From: Chryseobacterium gleum
Lineage (GTDB): Bacteria; Bacteroidota; Bacteroidia; Flavobacteriales_D; Crocinitomicaceae
Assembly: GCA_945877045.1 (NCBI GenBank)
Contig: CAMCQW010000064.1
Location: 1-8,955 of the forward strand
Length of the DNA stretch: 8,955 nt
Direction of reading: 5' to 3'
Positions 1-5,736 of the stretch are shown here, one piece after another. Numbering within the stretch: the stretch's first letter is position 1; each line of letters opens with the position of its first letter. The notes beneath the pieces were generated by a model that saw only the letters and a program-made list of their open reading frames with translations, was not told the DNA's origin and did no database searches. Made by a program: the position numbers and the translations under genes.

Positions 1-1131
1 TTAGAGAAGCGACCAGAAATAGATCGCTGGATTATCTCTAAACTCAATAGTTTGATTTCAGATGTTGATGCTGCTTACGAATCCTATGAGCCAACAAAGG
101 CGGGGCGACTCATCCAAGAGTTTGTGTCTGACCAATTATCAAATTGGTATGTACGACTTTGTAGACGTCGTTTTTGGAAAAGTGACAACGCAATAGACAA
201 ACTATCTGCCTATCAAACGCTCTACACCTGCTTAGAACAAATAGCCATCCTTGCGTCTCCAATTGCCCCCTTTTTTATGGATCGATTATTTATGGATTTA
301 AATAGCATCACTAGTAAAACGGATATTAGTTCTGTCCATTTGTGTGATTTTCCAATAAGTAATAAAAAGGAAATAGATTCGGCACTTGAAGGCAGGATGT
401 TAATTGCTCAGCGACTCTCGTCCTTAGTACTCGGACTTCGAAAAAAAGAAAAAATAAGAGTGCGACAGCCCTTAGCTCGGATTTTGGTGCCTGCATTAAG
501 CGAAGAGTTTTCAAACAGCGTAACGGAGATTCAGGATTTGATTCTGTCTGAAGTAAATGTAAAATCTTTAACCTTAATAAAGGATGATGGGACCATGCTT
601 GTTAAAAACATCCGTCCTAATTTTAAATCCATCGGGAAGAAATTTGGTGCGCAAATGAAGGGCATTTCTACAGAAGTTGCCAACTTTAATCAAGATAAAA
701 TTCGGCAAATTGAAAATGAAAAGCTGTGGGAAAAAGAAATCGAAGGAGTCCTTGTTCGCTTAGAATTAGAAGATTTTGAAATAAGCGCCAAGGACATTCC
801 TGGGCTTTTAGTCGCTAGCGATGGCGAGTTAACAGTTGCCTTAGATATTACCATTACAGAAGAACTTCATGCAGAGGGAATAGCACGAGAATTCGTAAAC
901 CGAGTTCAAGCGCTAAGAAAAGAAAAGGATTTTGATGTAACCGATAGAATTATCGTTCAGTATTCTTCGAATGAATTCATCGAAGACGCACTTGAAAAAA
1001 ACAAGACATATATTTGTGCTGAAGTTTTGGCGGATGTTCTATTACCTATAAAAAGTATCCCGGAATCCACTAAAATTGATATTGAAAATGAAGGGGACAC
1101 AGAAATTTATCTGCAGTTAATTTCAAACTAA
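1..1131 (+). CDS. ileS: Isoleucyl-tRNA synthetase, C-terminal part (5' end outside window)
   Basis: This cytoplasmic enzyme charges tRNA-Ile with isoleucine. The frame is open from base 1, so the gene continues upstream; the first possible in-frame start, TTG at 52, is internal and not a real start. The visible 376 residues are about the last third of a protein usually 1,000-1,150 residues long. Residues 9-18 (DRWIISKLNS) and 29-59 (YEPTKAGR..., ending WYVRLCRRRFW) form the anticodon-binding helical domain. The VRQPLARILVP stretch near 154-164 and the region around GIAREFVNRVQ (about 293-303) belong to the C-terminal extension typical of the eukaryote-like IleRS form common in Bacteroidota. 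The Rossmann core with the HIGH and KMSKS motifs and the editing domain are not in view. It stops at TAA, 10 bases before the biotin carrier gene, so the two are probably co-transcribed. Family assignment is strong; the IleRS subtype is from memory of the family. Confidence 0.96.
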   Translation, partial: LEKRPEIDRWIISKLNSLISDVDAAYESYEPTKAGRLIQEFVSDQLSNWYVRLCRRRFWKSDNAIDKLSAYQTLYTCLEQIAILASPIAPFFMDRLFMDLNSITSKTDISSVHLCDFPISNKKEIDSALEGRMLIAQRLSSLVLGLRKKEKIRVRQPLARILVPALSEEFSNSVTEIQDLILSEVNVKSLTLIKDDGTMLVKNIRPNFKSIGKKFGAQMKGISTEVANFNQDKIRQIENEKLWEKEIEGVLVRLELEDFEISAKDIPGLLVASDGELTVALDITITEELHAEGIAREFVNRVQALRKEKDFDVTDRIIVQYSSNEFIEDALEKNKTYICAEVLADVLLPIKSIPESTKIDIENEGDTEIYLQLISN

Positions 1132-1141
1132 AAATGGATTT

Positions 1142-1609
1142 ATGAAAAATAATAACTGGTATTTTGACAACGAAGCTATTCAGCATACAGATGGCGCGTT
1201 CGTTGAATGGCATAACCACAAATTTTTTGACTTAGTTTTTCAAGGAAAGGTCTTTCATGGAGAAATTCAAGAGGAAAAATCAGAAGAGCGAAAGCTCGTT
1301 ATAAAAATAAACCACCGGGTTTTTCATGTTCGGAAAAAGCATGAGTTAGATGATTTAATTTCCGCGTTGGGGCTTGACAAACCTAAAATAAAAAAAATTA
1401 AAGAGTTTAAATCACCCATGCCCGGAAGAGTATTATCCATTAGTGTTAAAGAAGGACAAGAAGTTGTTGCGGGAGACACCCTGTTCTCTCTAGAGGCCAT
1501 GAAAATGGAAAATGCCCTAAAAGCAGATGGTTGGGGGATCGTTAAACGCATATTAATTTCGGAAGGAGCAATCGTTGAAAAAGGAAGTGTTTTAATCGAA
1601 TTTGAATGA
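1142..1609 (+). CDS. Biotin carboxyl carrier protein (acyl-CoA carboxylase subunit)
   Basis: This 155-residue protein is the swinging-arm subunit of a biotin-dependent acyl-CoA carboxylase: its biotin carries carboxyl groups from biotin carboxylase to carboxyltransferase. The C-terminal half (about 88-155) is a biotinyl domain with SPMPG at 91-95 and the biotinylation motif EAMKMEN at 118-124; the modified lysine would be K121. The N-terminal 85 residues are a separate region with a beta-rich look (WYFDNEAIQ, FDLVFQGKVFHGEI), as in the stand-alone carriers of Bacteroidota that serve acetyl-, propionyl- or methylcrotonyl-CoA carboxylases. It lacks the long Ala/Pro linker of classical AccB, so I give no symbol. 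No carboxylase or transferase gene is nearby, so its partner enzyme is unknown. ATG at 1142 is the first sensible start. No Shine-Dalgarno sequence is seen, and the 10-base gap to ileS suggests translation from the same transcript. Confidence 0.92.
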   Translation: MKNNNWYFDNEAIQHTDGAFVEWHNHKFFDLVFQGKVFHGEIQEEKSEERKLVIKINHRVFHVRKKHELDDLISALGLDKPKIKKIKEFKSPMPGRVLSISVKEGQEVVAGDTLFSLEAMKMENALKADGWGIVKRILISEGAIVEKGSVLIEFE

Positions 1610-1619
1610 ATTGTGTTGC

Positions 1620-1665
1620 GTAACATTCTGTTAACATTAAACCCTTACCTTTTCCCACACTTTTG
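1620..1665 (+). promoter_or_regulatory. Candidate ppk1 control region: 11-base-spaced direct repeat plus -7-like box
   Basis: In the 64 bases between the biotin carrier and ppk1, TAACATT occurs twice, at 1621-1627 and 1632-1638, one helical turn (11 bases) apart. Written as hexamers this is GTAACA, 5 bases, then TTAACA. That fits the general form of Pho boxes (tandem half-sites at 11-base spacing; TTAACA-type half-sites are known for Bacillus PhoP). After 19 bases comes CACTTTTG (1658-1665), one mismatch from the Bacteroidota -7 consensus TAnnTTTG, and the ATG follows 8 bases later. The repeat, the spacing and the box are seen; their function as operator and promoter is inferred. The region is AT-rich, and chance occurrence has not been computed. 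Confidence 0.3.
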
Positions 1666-1673
1666 CACAAAAA

Positions 1674-3725
1674 ATGAAAATAGTAAATAGAGAATTAAGT
1701 TGGCTTTGCTTTAATGACCGGGTATTACAAGAAGCTTTAGACGAGAAGGTTCCCCTCATTGAACGAATGCGTTTTCTGGGCATTTACTCTAATAACCTGG
1801 ATGAGTTTTACCGTGTAAGGGTTGCAAATATTCGCCGAATGAGTGTTTACCGCCAAAAAAAAATGATCGGATATAATGGCAATGCGGAAGACCTTTACAA
1901 AGAAATTCGACGTGTTGTATTAAAACAACAAGAGAAGTTTGAGAGCGCTTATCAGCAGGTTTTAGTTGGCCTAGAAAAGGTGGGAATCATTCATTTGGAC
2001 GACACAACCGTTAGCGAATCGCAGAAAAAAATTCTTTCTGCCTACTTTCATAAAGAACTAAAACACGCTATTTTTCCTATAATGCTAAGCAAAAAGAATT
2101 CCTTTCCACGATTAAGGGATTATGCTATATACTTGGCTGTGAAAATTTCCTTGAAAGGGAAGCCCGCGCATTATTCATTAATTCAAGTGCCTCAGGAATT
2201 GTCCCGATTCTACACTATCAATGAAAAAGACAAGCACCATGTGATTATACAAGACGATATTATTCGCCTTCATTTACATGAAATATTTGCTATATATGAT
2301 TTTACAACTATTGAAGCCTACACCTTTAAATTTACGCGGGATGCTGAATTAGACTTAGACGACGATATTGCCCTGACCTTTTTTGATAAAATAGAAAAGG
2401 GGGTTAAGCAACGGAAAAAGGGAGACCCTGTCCGATTTGTTTATGATGAAAACATGCCCAAAGATTTGTTAGATCACCTTTTGAGGTCCTTAAATTTAAC
2501 CCGTGGCGTAAATACAATTCCGGGAGGGAAGTATCATAATTTTAAAGATTTTATCGGGTTTCCAACATTTGACCTGCCTGGTTTACAATATCCTGTGCAA
2601 GATCCCTGCGCACATAAATCGTTAGAAAATGCAACAAGTTTACTTGATGTTATCAGTAAACAAGATGTGTTTTTACACTTTCCGTATCAAAAATTTGATT
2701 ACGTTGTCGATATTTTGCGTGAAGCCGCGATAGACCCCTATGTAAAGGAAATAAAAATAAACATTTACCGCGTTGCGAAAAAATCACAGATAATGAATGC
2801 TCTTTTGGCGGCTGTTTTCAATGGAAAAGTTGTCACGGTAATTATGGAGTTACAAGCACGGTTTGATGAGGCAAATAATCTTTATTGGTCAAATCGCCTT
2901 CGTGAAAATGGAGCAAAGGTTATCCATGGAGCACAAAACCTTAAGGTGCATTCAAAAATGTTGCAAATCACTCGGTTCATTGATAAGAAAGAACAATTTA
3001 TCAGCTATATAGGAACAGGGAATTTTAATGAAAAATCATCAAGAACGTATACCGATTTTGCTTTATTAACCTCTAATCCGTCTTTGTCAAACGAAATCAA
3101 GAAGGTTTTTCGTTTATTAGAAAATAATTTAGAGAGGGCCTTATTTAGACATTTAATTGTTTCTCCGATTAACACTAGAAGAAAAATATATAAGTTAATA
3201 GATGGGGAGATTGATAATGTAAAGAAAGGATTGCCCGCCGGAATAAAAATCAAGTTGAATAATCTAACCGACGTTCCTCTTATAGAAAAATTATACGAAG
3301 CTAGTACCGCTGGGGTTAAAATAGAAATGATCATTCGTGGCATTTGTTGTATAAAAACCGAAGGAAAGGGCATTCCTAAAAATATCACCGTAATAAGTAT
3401 TGTAGATCGTTATTTAGAACATTCTCGCATGCTTGTTTTTGAAAATGGCGGAGAGCCACTTTACTATATTTTAAGTGCCGATTTAATGGAGCGAAATATT
3501 GATAAACGTATTGAGGTCGGAATTCCAATTCTTGATAAAAAAATACAAAAAGAACTTGCGCTTATCTTTGATTTTCAATGGAAGGGAAGTGTAAAATCTC
3601 GCTTAATTACCGGAGATTTTAAAAATATTTATCGATCAACAAACCTTGCTCCATTTCACGCGCAAGTAGAAACATATAAGCATTATTTAGCCTTGAGTCA
3701 AATGCCGACTAAATCGATTAATTGA
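1674..3725 (+). CDS. ppk1: Polyphosphate kinase 1
   Basis: PPK1 reversibly transfers the terminal phosphate of ATP to a growing polyphosphate chain and is usually membrane-associated. The 683 residues match the usual length of about 690, and all four domains are present: N-terminal (about 1-105, with NRELSWLCFN and ERMRFLGIYSNNLDEF), middle (about 115-310), C1 (about 325-490) and C2 (about 495-665). The phospho-accepting histidine is H426 in KVHSKM. The second catalytic histidine is H583 in YLEHSRM; the 157-residue spacing equals that of E. coli H435 and H592. R366 (IYRVAKK) and R396 (LQARFDEA) fall where E. coli R375 and R405 bind the phosphate/Mg site. IGTGNFNEK (446-454) is another family signature, so the enzyme looks intact. 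ATG at 1674 gives the expected N-terminus. A Pho-box-like repeat lies just upstream. The 3' end overlaps the convergent glycosyltransferase gene by 28 bases. No exopolyphosphatase gene is in the window. Confidence 0.97.
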   Translation: MKIVNRELSWLCFNDRVLQEALDEKVPLIERMRFLGIYSNNLDEFYRVRVANIRRMSVYRQKKMIGYNGNAEDLYKEIRRVVLKQQEKFESAYQQVLVGLEKVGIIHLDDTTVSESQKKILSAYFHKELKHAIFPIMLSKKNSFPRLRDYAIYLAVKISLKGKPAHYSLIQVPQELSRFYTINEKDKHHVIIQDDIIRLHLHEIFAIYDFTTIEAYTFKFTRDAELDLDDDIALTFFDKIEKGVKQRKKGDPVRFVYDENMPKDLLDHLLRSLNLTRGVNTIPGGKYHNFKDFIGFPTFDLPGLQYPVQDPCAHKSLENATSLLDVISKQDVFLHFPYQKFDYVVDILREAAIDPYVKEIKINIYRVAKKSQIMNALLAAVFNGKVVTVIMELQARFDEANNLYWSNRLRENGAKVIHGAQNLKVHSKMLQITRFIDKKEQFISYIGTGNFNEKSSRTYTDFALLTSNPSLSNEIKKVFRLLENNLERALFRHLIVSPINTRRKIYKLIDGEIDNVKKGLPAGIKIKLNNLTDVPLIEKLYEASTAGVKIEMIIRGICCIKTEGKGIPKNITVISIVDRYLEHSRMLVFENGGEPLYYILSADLMERNIDKRIEVGIPILDKKIQKELALIFDFQWKGSVKSRLITGDFKNIYRSTNLAPFHAQVETYKHYLALSQMPTKSIN

Positions 3726-4732
3726 GGAGTCTGGACCTCATTTTCCAATGGCATTAAATCATTAAAAATAGTATCAATAATTTGCTCCGTCCTATTTGGA
3801 TAATTCACCACTATATGATTTGAACTCATTAGCCATGAGCTAATCGTTCTGCGATGTAATAAACATAACTTGTCTAATATAATAACCCCCATCTTTTTAA
3901 GACTCTCGGCATTACAAAGTTGCTCATATTGGCCCATCATTGGAATCACCATTAGTTTTTTATTTAGAAACAATGCTTCTGCGGGTAATTCAAACCCCGC
4001 ACCACAAAGCACCCCCTCAGATGTCCTTAAACTCTCTGTGAAATTTTCAGCGTCAATTGGATTCACCCATACATTATTAACACGATAGCGGCAAGTTGCA
4101 TATTTCGAAAACACCTGCCACTCAGCATTAAAGTGCATTAACGTTTGAACGATGAAATCATCGTGATACGCAGGTAAATAAACCGTATAATGCCCGCGGT
4201 TTTCCGATTCCAATCGCCTTATGTTTTCTCTGATAACTGGGGTGAAAATGGAAGGCGCGTATGATTCGAAATGAAATCCATACTTATGATAACTAGGACA
4301 ATAATTCCCTAAAATAAAATTCCCTATTCGACTTTTTTCTACCGGTTTTGGTGAATTAGGATGAGAAACCGCTGCCTGATGGCTTAATTCTACTGACTTT
4401 ACGCCATGGTACTTTGCCGACCAAGCAGAAATTGGTTCAAAATCACTAATTATTAAGTCGTATTTTTTAGCGGGAAATTGGCTGATTTCTTTGAAAAACT
4501 TAAAGATGTTGGTGTTAACTGCCGTTTTGATGAGGTCTACCTTCCCTTTTTTAGATGACATAAAGCTCATTCCTCTCAATTGATAATCTATAGAGAATGA
4601 CGGGCGTAACTGGGATTGAGTGCCGCTCACCAAAATATCCACTTGGCATCTTTTTCTTAAGTATGGGACAATATCCTCCGCCCGACTTAAATGGCCATTG
4701 CCCGTTCCTTGTATCGCATATAACACTTTCAT
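3698..4732 (-). CDS. GT-B glycosyltransferase, MJ1255/VC2487-like family
   Basis: This is a 344-residue glycosyltransferase of the two-Rossmann (GT-B) type, probably acting on a lipid at the inner face of the cytoplasmic membrane. The N-terminal half opens with YAIQGTGNGHLSRA (5-18), the glycine-rich acceptor-side loop also seen in MurG/MGDG-synthase-like enzymes, and has DLIISDFEP at 92-100. The C-terminal half carries the donor-nucleotide site: CGAGFELPAEAL (243-254), then PMMGQYEQ (264-271). This matches the glycosyltransferase family often listed as Glyco_trans_1_3. No signal peptide or membrane helix is evident. Its ATG lies 3 bases after the stop of the metallophosphoesterase, so the pair is almost certainly one operon with the phosphoesterase first. 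That pairing suggests transfer of a sugar to diacylglycerol released by the partner, as Agt does beside PlcP, but Agt is a different GT family and the donor and acceptor are not readable here. Its last 28 bases overlap the end of ppk1. Confidence 0.85.
   Translation of the reverse strand: MKVLYAIQGTGNGHLSRAEDIVPYLRKRCQVDILVSGTQSQLRPSFSIDYQLRGMSFMSSKKGKVDLIKTAVNTNIFKFFKEISQFPAKKYDLIISDFEPISAWSAKYHGVKSVELSHQAAVSHPNSPKPVEKSRIGNFILGNYCPSYHKYGFHFESYAPSIFTPVIRENIRRLESENRGHYTVYLPAYHDDFIVQTLMHFNAEWQVFSKYATCRYRVNNVWVNPIDAENFTESLRTSEGVLCGAGFELPAEALFLNKKLMVIPMMGQYEQLCNAESLKKMGVIILDKLCLLHRRTISSWLMSSNHIVVNYPNRTEQIIDTIFNDLMPLENEVQTPQLIDLVGI
3723..3744 (+). terminator. Weak candidate terminator for ppk1
   Basis: TGAGG (3723-3727) and CCTCA (3736-3740) can pair around an 8-base loop, and TTTT follows at 3741-3744. 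The left arm includes the ppk1 stop codon, and the hairpin lies partly inside the convergent glycosyltransferase gene. The stem is only 5 base pairs and the T-run is short, so this is a marginal call. On the minus strand the hairpin is not followed by a T-run, so it would not serve the opposing gene. Confidence 0.22.
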
Positions 4733-4735
4733 AGG

Positions 4736-5578
4736 CTATGTTTTTATGATGTTTTGTGTGATTTCAGCAAGTAAAACCTCAATTGAAAGTTCTTCTCTAC
4801 GAGATTTTAGCAATTCGCTTTTTATGTTTTTTTGCAGGTTTTGATCCTCAAAATAAAGTTTCCATTCGCCTTCATGGTATTCTAAAGCCGTTGAATTCTC
4901 AACCCAATCTCCTGAATTAAGGTACATCACCTTTTCACCGTTCTTCGTTTGAAGTTCTTTTATTTCTGGTTGATGGATGTGACCACAAATAACATAATCA
5001 TACCCATTAGTAATCGCAAGCTCCGCAGCAGTTAGTTCGAAATTACTTACATAACTCACAACGCCCTTTACGCTGTTTTTTATTTTTTTTGACAAGGATA
5101 TCCTTCCTCTGCCAAGTTTTTCACTGACCCAATTCATGAAGGTATTTATCATTATAAGGATGTCATACCCTTTTCCGCCAAGCTTTGCTAACCATTTTGA
5201 ATGTCTCATCGTTGTGTCAAACACATCTCCATGAAAAATCCAAGCTCGACCTGTTGGAAGATTTAACACAATTTTATTGACTATTTCGAAATTCGCGATT
5301 TTAAAGCCCGTAAATCTCCGTAACATTTCATCGTGATTTCCTGTGACATAATAAACCATTGTGCCCTGACTCAGGAAAGACGTTATTTCTCGAATGACCT
5401 GCATGTGCGAAGCAGGAAAATAACGCTTTGAAAATTGCCATATATCAATAATATCGCCATTCAATACCAAAGTCTTTGGCTTAATACTCCTCAAGTATTT
5501 AACCAATTCTTCTGCCCGGGAACCATAGGTTCCAAGGTGCACATCTGAAATAACAACCAAGTCAACTTCTCTTCTCAT
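4736..5578 (-). CDS. Calcineurin-like metallophosphoesterase, LpxH/PlcP-like
   Basis: This is a 280-residue cytoplasmic or membrane-peripheral two-metal phosphoesterase. All metal-ligand motifs are present, numbered from the ATG: SDVH (D12, H14), NGDIID (D42, D45), GNHD (N81-H82-D83), HGD (H116, D118) and GHIH (H200, H202). The stretch HSKWLAKLGGKGYD and the C-terminal SGDWVENSTALEYHEGEW follow the pattern of the COG2908 subgroup that includes PlcP, the phospholipase C that hydrolyses phospholipids to diacylglycerol under phosphate limitation. True LpxH of lipid A synthesis (about 240 residues) is the other candidate. The adjacent glycosyltransferase, 3 bases downstream, favours a lipid-remodelling role, but substrate cannot be decided from sequence. 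I chose ATG at 5576-5578 over TTG at 5594-5596 (6 residues longer): relatives begin close to this point, and the extension carries no motif. The gene starts 158 bases after the stop of the upstream surface-protein gene and may have its own promoter. Confidence 0.9.
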   Translation of the reverse strand: MRREVDLVVISDVHLGTYGSRAEELVKYLRSIKPKTLVLNGDIIDIWQFSKRYFPASHMQVIREITSFLSQGTMVYYVTGNHDEMLRRFTGFKIANFEIVNKIVLNLPTGRAWIFHGDVFDTTMRHSKWLAKLGGKGYDILIMINTFMNWVSEKLGRGRISLSKKIKNSVKGVVSYVSNFELTAAELAITNGYDYVICGHIHQPEIKELQTKNGEKVMYLNSGDWVENSTALEYHEGEWKLYFEDQNLQKNIKSELLKSRREELSIEVLLAEITQNIIKT

Positions 5579-5593
5579 TTTGTTAATTTCCAA

Positions 5594-5639
5594 CAAAGAT
5601 GGACCTTTGATGTTTCCTAAACTTTAAGCGAAGATTAAG
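5594..5639 (-). promoter_or_regulatory. Candidate control region of the phosphoesterase-glycosyltransferase operon
   Basis: Read on the minus strand, CTTAATCT (5639-5632) and CTTAAAGT (5628-5621) form two half-sites with the shared core CTTAA at exactly 11-base spacing. The first fits the cyanobacterial Pho-box half-site PyTTAAPyPy(T/A); the second departs at two places. After 19 bases comes CATCTTTG (5601-5594), one mismatch from the Bacteroidota -7 box TAnnTTTG, and the ATG follows after 15 bases. The layout closely mirrors the one before ppk1. The repeats are seen; their role as an operator and promoter is inferred and could be chance in AT-rich DNA. An alternative -7-like box, TCTATTTG, lies further upstream in the same gap. 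Confidence 0.28.
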
Positions 5640-5736
5640 GCGCAAATAGATATGAAGACTGGTTTGTTTAAAACAGGTAGGGATAATCTACTCGACACGA
5701 AGAACCACCAACAAATAAGCCTAACAAAGTCTTGGA

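Noticed and set aside
1134..1145. Mini reading frame ATG GAT TTA TGA whose stop overlaps the start of the biotin carrier (ATGA)
   Set aside because: Three codons only, no ribosome-binding sequence; most likely chance in a 10-base AT-rich gap.
1324..1626. Minus-strand 100-codon open frame over the biotin carrier
   Set aside because: Opposite a well-supported biotinyl domain; composition is that of an antisense frame.
3005..3388. Minus-strand 127-codon open frame inside ppk1
   Set aside because: It lies entirely within conserved PPK1 coding sequence including catalytic regions and shows no recognisable domain.
5641..5736. Possible terminator after the surface-protein gene (loose CCAA/TTGG arms, and a near-palindrome around TTTAAA at about 5666)
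   Set aside because: Arms are too short or too far apart, and no T-run follows on the minus strand.
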